Positions 8,803 to 17,851 of a stretch of DNA of 64,000 nucleotides are shown here, piece after piece (position 1 is the stretch's first letter; each line of letters starts with the position of its first letter). The DNA lies in NCBI RefSeq assembly GCF_000803315.1, contig NZ_JRMH01000001.1:744001-808000 (forward strand). The letters are read 5' to 3'. The DNA comes from Pectobacterium actinidiae (GTDB lineage: Bacteria > Pseudomonadota > Gammaproteobacteria > Enterobacterales > Enterobacteriaceae). A model generated the notes under the pieces. That model was not told the origin of the DNA. It did not search any database and saw nothing but the letters and a program-made list of their open reading frames with translations. The translations under genes were made by a program, and so were the position numbers.

Positions 8803-10164
8803 CTACTTCAATGGCTGTGCCAGATGAATCACCCACAGTTCATTATCGACTTCTGGTTTCTCCAACGGTTTGATGGCTAACGTTGTCTCGACCGCTTTGC
8901 CATCTCGCGTCAGTTTTCCATCGGCAGTAACCTGATAGTCGTCCGCCTTATCTTTTGCTTTCACGGGAGAGTGCAGTACGGATTGCAGACCAAAGTCGTT
9001 GTCGTTAATGACGGCCAGCGTTTGCTTATCGACCAGTGCCAGACCTTCCACTTTCTCCTGCTGCCAGCCAAGTTTACGCAGATCCACCAACTCCTGCTTG
9101 TGTGCCAGCGTAATGCCGCGTTTTTCCAACTGGGCGGGATCGTCAAATTCCGGTGATTTGCCGTCGGTATCGAATGGCGTCAGATCGCTCGCCTTGCTGA
9201 GATCGACCAGATAGATGCGGTTCTGCATCTGCTTGTCTTTATCCGCACCTTGCTCGACCAGCAGAATACGCTGATTATCCAACGCGACGATATCGCCGAT
9301 TTTGGCATCCTTCGCTTTCTTATAGCTGTCGATATTGATGGGGTAGCCCACCATGCGGCTGGTTTTGGTTTCCGGATTAAACATCACCAGACGCGTAAAC
9401 TGCGCTTTGTTTTTACTTTTGCCGTCGATATCCAGCGTGCTTTGCACGGCCATAACGATCGTGCCATTCGGTAAGCGGGTCAACCCTTCAAAACCCCGAT
9501 TCGGCTGACGCCATTTGATGATATTCGGTAAGCCACTGGCAACCGAATGCTCATTGCCCGCAGGCGTCGGCCCGAATTTTTGCAGGATCTTCCCGCTAGC
9601 ATCAACGTGGATCAGGAATGGGCCGTATTCGTCACACAGCCAGAAGCCACCTTTGCCATCCGGCGTAACGCCTTCGGTGTCCAGCCCACGCTGGCTGGTA
9701 CTGAGCGGTTGTAGGGCGTCGTTCAGCGCGACTTCATTGGTGGTGCCAATAACGTCTGCTGGCAGCGGCAGGCCGGTGATATTGCCCTCGGCATCGTGTA
9801 GCGGGCGGGCGTTGATCGCCTCGGCGGCTTTCGCGCTGACCCGAATATCCATCATCAGCGGCGCGTAGTCAGGGCTGGCAAAGATCTTGGCCTCTTTCTC
9901 GCCGACCAGCGGCGCATCGGCATTCGGGCCGCGATCGGTGACGGTGGTGAACATCAGGTCGTCACCCTGTTTGCCAGTAAAATAGAGGCCGGAGCCAATG
10001 CCGACAGGCAAGCCGTTGGGGAAGTTCTTGGCGAATTTTCCCTGATACGCAACATGATCGCTGGCTGGGAAGGTAACGACGTAGCGTGTTACTTTTTCTC
10101 CTTCGGCCTGCGCGCTGAACGGCAGAAATCCGGCAACCAGCAGTGCTAACAACGTGTGTTTCAT
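8803..10164 (-). CDS. Periplasmic esterase-like activity of phytase family protein
   Basis: This 453-residue exported protein has a clean signal peptide (cleavage after about residue 20, FSAQA-EG). It matches the 'esterase-like activity of phytase' family (a beta-propeller-like domain): the conserved TDRGPNAD segment near residue 75, the GLDTEGVTPDGKGGFWLCDEYGPF segment near 160-185, and GFEGLTRLPNGT near 230. Members of this family are found near phosphate-ester metabolism, but few have been tested. The start at 10164 has a GGGGA ribosome site; upstream ATG and TTG codons would add up to five residues. It is last in the leftward exbD-tonB-receptor-exbB-PLD operon, 33 bases after the PLD gene. 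It could trim a phosphorylated substrate before or after import. Confidence 0.75.
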   Translation of the reverse strand: MKHTLLALLVAGFLPFSAQAEGEKVTRYVVTFPASDHVAYQGKFAKNFPNGLPVGIGSGLYFTGKQGDDLMFTTVTDRGPNADAPLVGEKEAKIFASPDYAPLMMDIRVSAKAAEAINARPLHDAEGNITGLPLPADVIGTTNEVALNDALQPLSTSQRGLDTEGVTPDGKGGFWLCDEYGPFLIHVDASGKILQKFGPTPAGNEHSVASGLPNIIKWRQPNRGFEGLTRLPNGTIVMAVQSTLDIDGKSKNKAQFTRLVMFNPETKTSRMVGYPINIDSYKKAKDAKIGDIVALDNQRILLVEQGADKDKQMQNRIYLVDLSKASDLTPFDTDGKSPEFDDPAQLEKRGITLAHKQELVDLRKLGWQQEKVEGLALVDKQTLAVINDNDFGLQSVLHSPVKAKDKADDYQVTADGKLTRDGKAVETTLAIKPLEKPEVDNELWVIHLAQPLK

Positions 10165-10197
10165 GCTATTCCCCATCAAATGTCATTCGGGTAGTGG

Positions 10198-11532
10198 CTA
10201 CGGTGCGGTGACCGTGCCGCCTGTCGTGGATGAAGCGGTGTTTTCCTGTGCTTTCTCTTTCATGCCGCCCGGATTGGGCCGAGGGTAATCATAATCAATG
10301 CGCAAAGGATGCGCGTACTCGCTGTTCCAAAGCTGTGTAAAGAGCATGTCTACCCGCTGCGCCATCGCGGGGTTCTGAATCACCATTTCCAGATTACGCG
10401 AGTTATCCAGATAGCCGCCGCTCCAGTTGCTGGTACCGATCCAGGCTTTCTTTCCGTCGATGGTCATGATTTTACTGTGGATCACGCGAGCAAAAGGGAT
10501 GAAGCCGCTGCTGGCTTGCGGTATCGATACCGTTTTTATCTGGATGTTGGGTAGCAATGCCAGGCTTTTCAGATAGGCGATATTCGGCATTTTGGTGCTC
10601 CATTCGGACACCATCAGCTCGATCTGTACGCCGCGTGCGGCGGCAGCGCGAATGGCGTTATCGATAACCGCATAGTACGGGCGCGTTTTATCCGAGCCGT
10701 AGGAGAGCGGGACGTAATCCATCACCTGAATGCGAACCAACTGCTGGGCTTCGGCCAGCAAGCGAGGCAGTTCTTCTTCGGAATCTATCACGCCAGCGGG
10801 ATTAAACGCTTTGGGGCTGGCAACCAGATAGTTGCCTGAACGGTCAGCGGGTTGCGTGGCGGTGGGCAGCGGCGGAACGGTTTCGCCGTTGAGCAGCCGC
10901 GCCTGAGCCTGCCAGTCTTGTTCAAAAATAGCGCTAAGCTGAGTAACCACATGCGGATCGTCGATCAATAATCCTGTTTCGTGAATGTGTTCCAGCGCTC
11001 GCCAGTCAAGATTTTGGCTACCCATGTAAGCCTGTTTGCCATCAACCAGCAGATATTTAGCATGCACAATACCGCCGCTCAGGCGTTCAAAGGGAATCAC
11101 GCGTAGCTCCAGATTCGGAATTGTTTTGAGCCGTTCCAGCGTGTCCTGGGTGGAAATTTTTAGTCCTTTTTCTTCGAGCAGCAGGCGGATTCTCACACCA
11201 CGCTCTCCGGCGGCGCGCAGATGCTGCAAGACGCGATCGAAGCGTGTTCCCGCCTGATTGGCGACATAGAATTGGCCCAGTTCAATGGTGTGTTGTGCGT
11301 TATCAAACAGCGATATCCACACCGCGTCGCTGGGGCGTAAATCGGAGGCGGTCAGCGTGGTTTCCATCGGGGCGTCATACACTAATTCATAGCCGGGAAT
11401 GCGATACCCACTTGCGCTGGCGTCGGCTTGGGCTGACGCACTTACAATAAACAATACACCTCCTGTCAGCAGTGTGTTGATGCAATGCTTCCAGCGCTGC
11501 CCCAGATTAGTGAAACCACAACGATTACGCAT
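10198..11532 (-). CDS. Periplasmic phospholipase D-like protein with two HKD motifs
   Basis: This 444-residue PLD-superfamily hydrolase or transferase has an exported N-terminus (hydrophobic segment about 18-36, ASAQA cleavage). Two complete catalytic motifs are visible: H157-K159-D164 (HAKYLLVDG) and H352-K354-D359 (HSKIMTIDG), each followed by the GSxN or GTSN loop. The layout is that of a pseudo-dimeric phospholipase D, but no membrane anchors of cardiolipin synthase are present. The N-terminal ATG overlaps the end of exbB by 8 bases, so it is firmly in that operon. A role in hydrolysing phosphodiesters of the substrate taken up by the adjacent TonB system is inferred, not shown. Confidence 0.8.
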   Translation of the reverse strand: MRNRCGFTNLGQRWKHCINTLLTGGVLFIVSASAQADASASGYRIPGYELVYDAPMETTLTASDLRPSDAVWISLFDNAQHTIELGQFYVANQAGTRFDRVLQHLRAAGERGVRIRLLLEEKGLKISTQDTLERLKTIPNLELRVIPFERLSGGIVHAKYLLVDGKQAYMGSQNLDWRALEHIHETGLLIDDPHVVTQLSAIFEQDWQAQARLLNGETVPPLPTATQPADRSGNYLVASPKAFNPAGVIDSEEELPRLLAEAQQLVRIQVMDYVPLSYGSDKTRPYYAVIDNAIRAAAARGVQIELMVSEWSTKMPNIAYLKSLALLPNIQIKTVSIPQASSGFIPFARVIHSKIMTIDGKKAWIGTSNWSGGYLDNSRNLEMVIQNPAMAQRVDMLFTQLWNSEYAHPLRIDYDYPRPNPGGMKEKAQENTASSTTGGTVTAP

Positions 11533-12208
11533 AGCGCTTCTCCGCTATCGCTTTGTCTGTCACGGCACGGTCTGTAATCGAATTGTGCGTCACAGCAGGG
11601 CCCGCTTTCTGTTGGCGAGTATGCGGCATTCCTGCGCGGATCAGCAGAACTTTCAGCATTTCGTTGATGTGTTCCATTCGGTTTTGCAGGAAATTATTCC
11701 CCAGCAGGCAAACCAGCGCGATAGCAATCCCCAGTCCGGTGGCGTACAGCGCGGTTCCCATTCCAGCAGAAACCTGACTTGGATCGGAAATTCCTGCTGC
11801 GGAGAGGGCTTTGAAGGTTTCGATAATCCCCATGATGGTGCCGAGTAAACCCAGTAACGGTGCCGCGGTGACGACGGTTTCCAGAACCCACAGTCCGCGC
11901 GACAGCTGTGGTTTACTTTGCAGATATTGTGCGTCGATCAGATCGTTAAGCGCATCGCGGTCTTCTGCCTGATGTGACTGCGCGAGCACGGGCGTGACAA
12001 CGGCGATGGGCAGGCTGGGGCGCTGGGTCAGCGCATCTGGCAAATCGTGAACGTGGCGGATATCCGCTGTCAGCGCACGTTCCAGCCGTTTGGCCTGCCG
12101 ACGCGTATAGGAAAAATAGAGACTGCGCTCGATGATGATCATCAGGGCGATCACCAGTGAGGCGTACATGATGTAGAAAATAATCTCGTGCAGCATATCG
12201 GCGTTCAT
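11525..12208 (-). CDS. exbB: ExbB/TolQ/MotA-type proton channel subunit
   Basis: This 227-residue inner membrane protein of the ExbB family couples the proton-motive force to TonB. Three transmembrane segments are visible (about 8-30, 112-132 and 150-172). The most conserved family stretch is present: VVTAAPLLGLLGTIMGIIETF at about 110-130, then ALYATGLGIAIAL. The gene lies between the TonB-dependent receptor and the PLD gene, overlapping the latter. It is separated from exbD by tonB and the receptor, which is an unusual gene order for an ExbBD pair. It belongs to a dedicated TonB system in addition to any housekeeping one. Confidence 0.88.
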   Translation of the reverse strand: MNADMLHEIIFYIMYASLVIALMIIIERSLYFSYTRRQAKRLERALTADIRHVHDLPDALTQRPSLPIAVVTPVLAQSHQAEDRDALNDLIDAQYLQSKPQLSRGLWVLETVVTAAPLLGLLGTIMGIIETFKALSAAGISDPSQVSAGMGTALYATGLGIAIALVCLLGNNFLQNRMEHINEMLKVLLIRAGMPHTRQQKAGPAVTHNSITDRAVTDKAIAEKRYA

Positions 12209-12275
12209 GGCCTGATCCTTCTGTTGCCTTGTTGGGCGTTGTTTGTGATTGATGACGACATGCGTCGGGCGGGTG

Positions 12276-12368
12276 TAATGGGTAGATCGTAAAGACGCTG
12301 CAAGTACATCCTTGTAAGCTCGAGCCGCGCCATCCCTGGCGCGGACGCTTTACTCTTCTATCCCATTA
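12276..12368. repeat. 93-bp imperfect palindromic element (MITE-like)
   Basis: The ends are TAATGGG and CCCATTA. Inside them lie GTAAAG (12289-12294) and CTTTAC (12348-12353). Two further hairpins sit in the middle: CAAG/CTTG (12301-12314) and CCGCGCCA/TGGCGCGG (12325-12344). The nested symmetry is typical of a small non-autonomous repeat. It lies in the 195-base gap between the receptor and exbB genes and will form a strong structure in the operon mRNA, possibly lowering or stabilising downstream expression. Confidence 0.7.
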
Positions 12369-12403
12369 CCCCCGTTTTGCTCTGTATTTAGACTATTAAC
12401 AGA

Positions 12404-14644
12404 TTAGAACGTGGCTTCCAGTGAGGCGCTGAAGGTGCGTTCTTCCCCGACGTTGTAAAACGGTGTGCCTGCCGATACGCCGTTATACGATTTTGAGTTG
12501 AAGCTCACTGAGCGCGCGGAGTCGAGGTACTCTTTGTCGAACAAGTTGTTGACGCCAACGCGTAAGGTGGCGCTTTTCACGATCTTCTTATCCACTGGCA
12601 GATAGACTCCGGCGCTGAGATCGAAAACGGTGCGTCCGCCGATCTTCTCGTCATTAGTCATATCGCCGTAGAACGAACCGACATAGCGGCTATTTACGCC
12701 GGCGTAATAGAGTCCGTCGTCATAGCCCAGCCCGAGGTTGAGCATATTTTTCGGCGCGTTGGCGACCTGTTTGCCCGTGGTGGGGAGCTGGCTACCGCCG
12801 GTGGCGAGATTGTTTTTCTGCTCGGTGTCGGTGTAGGTGTAAGCCGCGAAGTAGTTGAAGTTGTGAGGCAGTTTGCCGCTCCATTCCAGCTCTAGCCCTT
12901 TGTTTTCCACTTTCCCGGCGTTGATCATTTCGTAATCGCCATCAGCATTACGGCTGGAGATCTGGCGATCGGTGAAGCGGATAAAGAACAGCGAGGCGCT
13001 CAGCAGCATGTCTTCATCCTGGAAGCGCCAGCCGAGTTCCTGGTTCCAGCTCAGCTCAGGTTTGGTATTGATGGAATCGCCAACGTTGTACAAGACGTAG
13101 TTGGGCGGGGTACGCATGTTGCGCGTGATGTTATAGAACACCTGATTTTCGGTATTGATGCGGTAAGCCGCGTTAAAGCTGGGCAGGAATTCATGGTATT
13201 TCTTGTTCTTTTTCTCTGCGACGTTATACAGGCTGCCGAGGTTAGTCCCGTCACGCTCTACGTGCTGATAGGCCAGACCACCGGTGAACGTCCATTCCGG
13301 TGAAAAGAACCAGGTGTCCTGCACCCAGATTTTATGGGCTGGCGTGACGGTAAACTGGTTACGGCCTTGAACCACTTTCCCGTTTGCGTCAGTAACCTGA
13401 TTTGCATCGCCGGGTTTGCCGGAAATGCTAACTGGATTACCGTCGCTCTGGATCGGAATAAACGGCTGCGTTTGGCGCTGGCGGGCACGTTCGAACCAGT
13501 AGCCGATATCCAGGCTATGCTCGTCGCTAATGTCCCACTTCAGCTTGGTGGTGATACCCGGCCGCCAGGTTTCCGTCCACGACGGGCGATAGTAGGTGTT
13601 GGAGGTCAGGTTGCTGAGATCGTAGTTACCCGCGCGGTCCGACGTCGCGGATAACACGCTGGCGTTTCCGCTGCCGAAGCTGCCGCCGTTTGTTGAAAAA
13701 TAGTAAGGCTGTAGCGTCAGCGCCAGATTATCGCGCAGCTGCAATTTCTGGGTGAACGTGACATTCAGCGTTTCAAAATTATTTCGGTTAAGTTTGTAGT
13801 ATTGGGAAATCTGTCCACGGCTGTTGTAAACCGGCGTCGTGGCGTAATCCATCTTGCGCCCATTCTGCTCGAACTGCCGTTTGCTCAGCGTCGAGTAGTT
13901 GATGGTATCTTGCTGATTGTATTTCACAATCAGGCTGCTACTGTGGCCGTTTTCATGTTCATACAGGCCGTTCCACTCGACTTTATCGGCACGGGAATAC
14001 CCTGCACCGCGCCATTTGTCGGAATCGGTATACGAGTAGGATAGCCAGCTGCTGAAGCCGTTGTGTTGACCGGTTTCCAGACGTGCGAAGGTCTTGCTGA
14101 GGTTGTTGCTGCCGAAGGTTTGCTTAACGAAACCGCCAAAATCTTTCGCCGGACGGTGGGAAACCAGCCCGATATTACCGCCGCTGGCACCGATGTGTGG
14201 GCCGTCCATTTCTGATGATCCCTGGGTGACAAAGATCTGTTCCAGGTTTTCAGGGTCGCCCATGCCGTTCGGGTACACGGCGTAGTCGCCGGAGTCATTG
14301 ACGGGGATGCCGTCTGATGACAGGCCGACCTGATCCGCGCTCATGCCACGCATGGTATAGCTGACACCGCTTAGGCCGCTGGCGTCGTTACTACTGACGT
14401 TCAGACCCGCGGTGTATTTCAGTTTATCAATGGCGTTGCCTGCTGCGGGCATCTTATCTAGCGCGTCTTTTGTCACGGTCGAGCGCGATTTAGCGCTGTC
14501 TTCCTGAACCATTAATCCTGCGCCGAGCGGCTGCCCTTGTACGTTGATGGTGCCGACATCTGTCGCTTCCTCCGCCAGCGCGGAACCTGCCAGTAATGCG
14601 CCGACGACGGACAAACATACCCCAGAAAGTTTGAACGGTTTCAT
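12404..14644 (-). CDS. TonB-dependent outer membrane receptor
   Basis: This 746-residue outer membrane transporter has a signal peptide to about residue 24 (GSALA-EE). A TonB-box-like stretch follows (DVGTINVQG, residues 29-37), then a plug domain (about 50-160, with GVSYTMRGMSADQVGLSSDG and the SSEMDGPHIGASGGNIGL region). A 22-strand barrel reaches the C-terminal phenylalanine (LEATF). The barrel ends with the usual NNLFDKEYLDS motif. It is not a clear match to a named siderophore receptor. It lies between tonB and exbB in one operon with two periplasmic phosphoesterase-type enzymes, so its ligand may be a phosphorylated organic compound rather than an iron chelate. That is inference. Confidence 0.85.
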   Translation of the reverse strand: MKPFKLSGVCLSVVGALLAGSALAEEATDVGTINVQGQPLGAGLMVQEDSAKSRSTVTKDALDKMPAAGNAIDKLKYTAGLNVSSNDASGLSGVSYTMRGMSADQVGLSSDGIPVNDSGDYAVYPNGMGDPENLEQIFVTQGSSEMDGPHIGASGGNIGLVSHRPAKDFGGFVKQTFGSNNLSKTFARLETGQHNGFSSWLSYSYTDSDKWRGAGYSRADKVEWNGLYEHENGHSSSLIVKYNQQDTINYSTLSKRQFEQNGRKMDYATTPVYNSRGQISQYYKLNRNNFETLNVTFTQKLQLRDNLALTLQPYYFSTNGGSFGSGNASVLSATSDRAGNYDLSNLTSNTYYRPSWTETWRPGITTKLKWDISDEHSLDIGYWFERARQRQTQPFIPIQSDGNPVSISGKPGDANQVTDANGKVVQGRNQFTVTPAHKIWVQDTWFFSPEWTFTGGLAYQHVERDGTNLGSLYNVAEKKNKKYHEFLPSFNAAYRINTENQVFYNITRNMRTPPNYVLYNVGDSINTKPELSWNQELGWRFQDEDMLLSASLFFIRFTDRQISSRNADGDYEMINAGKVENKGLELEWSGKLPHNFNYFAAYTYTDTEQKNNLATGGSQLPTTGKQVANAPKNMLNLGLGYDDGLYYAGVNSRYVGSFYGDMTNDEKIGGRTVFDLSAGVYLPVDKKIVKSATLRVGVNNLFDKEYLDSARSVSFNSKSYNGVSAGTPFYNVGEERTFSASLEATF

Positions 14645-14721
14645 TTAATAATCCTAGTATTATCAGTAATATATTGTTGACGTTATTTTGCTGATTCACT
14701 CTCTTACTCAGGCACGAAACG

Positions 14722-15462
14722 CTACTGCGCCTGATAATCGAACGTGGCTAAAAAGCGTTTTGTGCTTTGTCCTGCAAAGGCGTCGGCAGGGAAAGCCCGA
14801 ACCTGTTTGATGTTCTGCAAGCTGGCTTGCGCTGCCCGGTTCAGCAGCATGCTGCGTGCTTTGCTGCTGATTCCGGAATCGATGACTCGCCCAGTACGAT
14901 CAACTTCCAGCCAGACTTCAACACGACCTTCAGGACGTTCGAGCGAGGCCTGCCGCCCGGTCGGGTAGCGTTTGGTTTGTTCAAGCTGCGCACGCAGCGC
15001 CTGCGCATAGCCATTTTCCAGCGCAGCGACATTCACCGCCGGCGCGGAGGGCGCTGCTGGTGCAGGGCGTTTGGCCGGGACTTCCGGGCGTGTCGTAGTC
15101 GGTTTGGCTGGCGTGGACATCGGTTTAGGTTTGGTTTCCGCTCTGGGCTTAACCTCTGGTTTAGGTTTCGGCTTCACTTCGGGTTTCGGCGGCGTAACCG
15201 GTGGCGCTTCTATGATCGGATCCGGCTCATTCACCGGCATCGGCTCAGGCTCGGGTTCCGGTTGGGGCACCGGTTCTGGCTCCGGGATCGGTTCTGGCTG
15301 GGGAGTCGCTTCCGGTTCAGCCAGTGTGAGCGCCATCACCGTTTCGTCATAGTGCTGCTGAACTTTTAGCGGCGGCTGTTGGCTGGCGAAGAACAGACAG
15401 GTGGCAAAGACCGGCAACGGTAACCAACTGATGGCGTGGCGTGAGCGATAGAGCTGATACAT
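14722..15462 (-). CDS. tonB: TonB-like energy transducer
   Basis: This 246-residue protein has one N-terminal membrane anchor (about residues 12-27), then a long Pro-Glu region (about 50-85) and a Pro-Lys region (about 95-150) spanning the periplasm. A C-terminal TonB domain (about 165-246, with the YPTGRQASLERPEGRVEVW segment) contacts receptors. The ATG at 15462 lies one base after the exbD stop codon, so the two are coupled; upstream in-frame codons are not used. With ExbD and ExbB it forms the energy machine for the receptor encoded next. It is clearly distinct from the housekeeping tonB, which is usually found alone. Confidence 0.87.
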   Translation of the reverse strand: MYQLYRSRHAISWLPLPVFATCLFFASQQPPLKVQQHYDETVMALTLAEPEATPQPEPIPEPEPVPQPEPEPEPMPVNEPDPIIEAPPVTPPKPEVKPKPKPEVKPRAETKPKPMSTPAKPTTTRPEVPAKRPAPAAPSAPAVNVAALENGYAQALRAQLEQTKRYPTGRQASLERPEGRVEVWLEVDRTGRVIDSGISSKARSMLLNRAAQASLQNIKQVRAFPADAFAGQSTKRFLATFDYQAQ

Positions 15463-15463
15463 G

Positions 15464-15868
15464 TCACGATTTCCGGGTAGCGATAGAAATGGACGAGAAC
15501 CCGCCTTGACGCAGGGTATCCATGACGGCGACCAGACGCTCAACCTCGACGCTTCTATCACTGTTGATAATGATGGTGGTTTGCTGGTCTTGCTGCTGCT
15601 GTTGCAGCGTCGTAACAAGATCGCTTAGCGCCATCGGCTGTCCGTCCAGCTCAAGGTGATCCTGTGCGCCAAGCGTGATGATGGCATTTTTCTGCGGCTT
15701 GAGTTGTTGCGCGCTGCCAGCGGCGGGGAGCTGTGTTTTCAGGCCTAGCGCTGGAATTACGTTCATGCTGATCAGCACAAAAAAGACCAGCAGGAACATC
15801 ATCACATCGATCATGGGAACCAAATCGATGTGGGCTTTTTGCTTCTTTGGTTCGTTCCAGTTTCTCAT
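15464..15868 (-). CDS. exbD: ExbD/TolR-type subunit
   Basis: This 134-residue inner membrane protein has a single transmembrane segment (about 17-40). It carries the essential membrane Asp of the ExbD family in the LVPMIDVMMFLLVFF motif. A small periplasmic domain follows, ending with IIINSDRSVEVERLVAVMD and a GGF turn. It is the first gene of the leftward operon exbD-tonB-receptor-exbB-PLD-phytase-like. The initiating ATG at 15868 is preceded by a GGAAGTGAGTA stretch that serves as ribosome site. Confidence 0.87.
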   Translation of the reverse strand: MRNWNEPKKQKAHIDLVPMIDVMMFLLVFFVLISMNVIPALGLKTQLPAAGSAQQLKPQKNAIITLGAQDHLELDGQPMALSDLVTTLQQQQQDQQTTIIINSDRSVEVERLVAVMDTLRQGGFSSISIATRKS

Positions 15869-16168
15869 TACTCACTTCCTACAGGCGCGAATGTCTGAAC
15901 AGGGCAATTCGCGTGGTGCCGAAACAAAGCAGCCAATATAGGTAGGGTTTGTTTAAGTTTTTTTACATTTATGTGATTAATTTTTCATGTTGATGCAATT
16001 TGATGGTGATTTTTTGTCAAAAAATAAGTTTTTTGATGCTTTTGCATCATATTAAGCCGCGGTGAGTGGCTCCCCAGAAAAAGGGAAAGCGCAATTGGTG
16101 GGGGCAAACAGCAAGAAATGAATGGCCAGCAGAGCTGCTGGCCGGAGAATTGTCTTTTAGCTGGATCG
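15869..16168 (-). promoter_or_regulatory. Promoter region of the exbD-tonB operon, with palindrome
   Basis: This 300-base AT-rich region lies between mdtG and exbD. On the minus strand a TTGACA (16020-16015) is a candidate -35 box. A 16-base dyad, TGATGC-TTTT-GCATCA (16034-16049), lies just upstream of it, and TGATGCA recurs at 15991. I see no good Fur box, unlike upstream of fhuE, which argues against simple iron control. The dyad is a candidate operator for an unknown regulator. Confidence 0.4.
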
Positions 16169-17362
16169 TTATCCTTTTCCGCGCGGTTTCCTGAAGGCGA
16201 AAAAGAGTTGTATGGTGTTGCACAGCACCAGAAAAGCGGTGATGACGAACACCCAGCGGAAGCCCATCAGAGCGGAAACGCCGGAACCCACCAACGGCCC
16301 GAGGACGTTGCCCAGATACATGAATGACTGGTTATAGCCGAAGATGCGGCCTGTGACCTGCTGACTACTGTATTTGACCAACAGCGCTTGCACGGTTGGC
16401 ATCAGGGCGCCATCGGCAAAGCCCAGCAGAAAGCGCAGTATGCCGAGCTGTGTCGGGCTTTGTACCATCGCCATGACCAGGAACAGCAGCACGCTGATCG
16501 CCAGTGCGGCGATCAGAACGCGATGTGCGCCGATTCGGTCGCCTAAACGGCCAAGGCGTGGTGCGGATAGCAGGGCAGACACGCCGGGAATGGCCGCAAT
16601 CACGCCGCTGATAAAGGCAATGTTGTCCGTACCGGGAGCCAGATCGCGGATGAACAGCGTCAGGATAGGGCTGATGGAGCCGTTCGCCATCTGGATCATC
16701 ATCGTCGTAATGAACAGACAGATGATGAGCGCCGGATACGGCAGCGAGGCGAAGACGGCTTTCCCGCTGAGTCGGTTCTCTTTGGTAACTTTCACCACGC
16801 TCTCTTTGATCGCGAAAAGCGTAATCAGGAAGCTGGTAAACAGCATACCGCCAGTGATGAAAAAGACGATGCGTAGCCCGATGTAGTCGGCCATAAAGCC
16901 GCCGAATAGGGGGCCGAGAATGACGCCAGCGATCTGCCCCGTCGATAACATCCCCAGCGCCCAGCCGCTTTTTTCACGCGGAACCTGTGAGGCAATCAGC
17001 GCCATCGCGTTGGGAATGTACCCGGAGGTCAGCCCCATGAGCGTGCGTAGGATGAACAGGTGCCATACGTTGGTTGCCAATCCTTGTAATGACATCACGA
17101 TTGCCATGCCGAGTGCGGCGCGCAGCAGCATAAGCTTACGGCCTTTACGGTCGGCGAGGCTTCCCCACAGTGGTGCAACGGCGGCTGAGACAAGGAAAGA
17201 TGAACTGAAGATCAAACCAGACCACAGACTCAGCGACTCGTGCGAGTGAACGCCAAGCTGCTCAATGTACAGCGGCAGGAAGGGTAATATCTGGCTCATG
17301 GCCAGCCCGGTGAAAAAGCATCCCAGCCAGGCAGAGAAGAGGTTAAGTTTCCAGGTTTCCAT
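16169..17362 (-). CDS. mdtG: MdtG-like multidrug efflux MFS transporter
   Basis: This 397-residue major facilitator with 12 predicted membrane segments strongly resembles enterobacterial MdtG (YceE), an inner membrane drug:H+ antiporter linked to fosfomycin and deoxycholate resistance in E. coli. Visible motifs are the loop 2-3 signature [14 protein letters not shown] near residue 65-80 and the antiporter motif C in helix 5 ([16 protein letters not shown]). The length matches E. coli MdtG (about 408). It is monocistronic, reading away from the azuC-like region. Confidence 0.85.
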   Translation of the reverse strand: METWKLNLFSAWLGCFFTGLAMSQILPFLPLYIEQLGVHSHESLSLWSGLIFSSSFLVSAAVAPLWGSLADRKGRKLMLLRAALGMAIVMSLQGLATNVWHLFILRTLMGLTSGYIPNAMALIASQVPREKSGWALGMLSTGQIAGVILGPLFGGFMADYIGLRIVFFITGGMLFTSFLITLFAIKESVVKVTKENRLSGKAVFASLPYPALIICLFITTMMIQMANGSISPILTLFIRDLAPGTDNIAFISGVIAAIPGVSALLSAPRLGRLGDRIGAHRVLIAALAISVLLFLVMAMVQSPTQLGILRFLLGFADGALMPTVQALLVKYSSQQVTGRIFGYNQSFMYLGNVLGPLVGSGVSALMGFRWVFVITAFLVLCNTIQLFFAFRKPRGKG

Positions 17363-17743
17363 GGGGGTCGGAACGAGCCTTCATCAGCGAATAACCAATG
17401 GCGAAACCGTGGTGACTGTGCGTGAAAAAGTGTGCTAACCGACAGTGAATGGCGCTCAGTTAATAACGGACAGTGACTAAAATTTCGTCTTTCATCATGA
17501 GCATAGCATAGCCAGCGACGTATTGGTCACTGAGGGTAATGATTCGCAACAAAAGAAAATCAGCGTAGGGAAATGGTGGGCTGAGTGAAAATTGCAGTGA
17601 ATTTAATTGTGTGATGTGCGTCACAAAAAATTAGCTTTTGAACAACAGAGGTTGTACAATTCACCACCATAAGGCAGTCCACTGCCACGTAAGGCAAGAG
17701 CAACTCCATCGCGTTATCAGAATAACGAGCTAAGTAAAACAAG
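17363..17743. other. Divergent regulatory region of mdtG and azuC-like gene
   Basis: This 381-base gap lies between the divergent mdtG and azuC-like genes. It contains a perfect CRP site (17610-17625) and a TACAAT -10-like box (17655-17660). No further gene is seen. The minus-strand frame at 17560-17742 looks fortuitous. Confidence 0.55.
17610..17625. promoter_or_regulatory. CRP (cAMP receptor protein) binding site
   Basis: TGTGATGTGCGTCACA is a perfect match to the CRP consensus TGTGA-N6-TCACA. It lies about 120-135 bases upstream of the azuC-like start and about 30 bases ahead of a TACAAT -10-like hexamer. E. coli azuCR is reported to respond to CRP and carbon source, so the site fits that gene. 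Confidence 0.8.
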
Positions 17744-17830
17744 GTGAAAAAAGTGCGTAACTTCTTTAAAAAAATGCTGGCGGCTTACCTGAATACTTAT
17801 AAAGACGTACCGCCCGGCGCACTGTTCTAA
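17744..17830 (+). CDS. azuC: AzuC-like 28-residue small protein (possible dual-function RNA)
   Basis: This short gene starts with GTG and ends TAA at 17830. The product is 28 residues with a basic amphipathic first half (KKVRNFFKKML) and the tail YKDVPPGALF. E. coli AzuC is also 28 residues and, as I recall its sequence, has the same KDVPPG block and basic N-terminus. In E. coli azuCR is a dual-function RNA: the peptide binds GlpD, and the RNA also base-pairs with targets. Supporting context is an upstream consensus CRP site, a hairpin just after the stop, and a strong terminator at 17887-17926. Homology rests on recall, not on an alignment search. Confidence 0.7.
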   Translation: MKKVRNFFKKMLAAYLNTYKDVPPGALF

Positions 17831-17851
17831 GAATCTGTGCTATGCATGAAG

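Noticed and set aside
14767..15369. Long plus-strand frames opposite tonB, including an Arg/Phe-rich and a Gly/Ser-rich one
   Set aside because: They are the antisense of the Pro-Glu/Pro-Lys repeats of TonB; low-complexity shadows.
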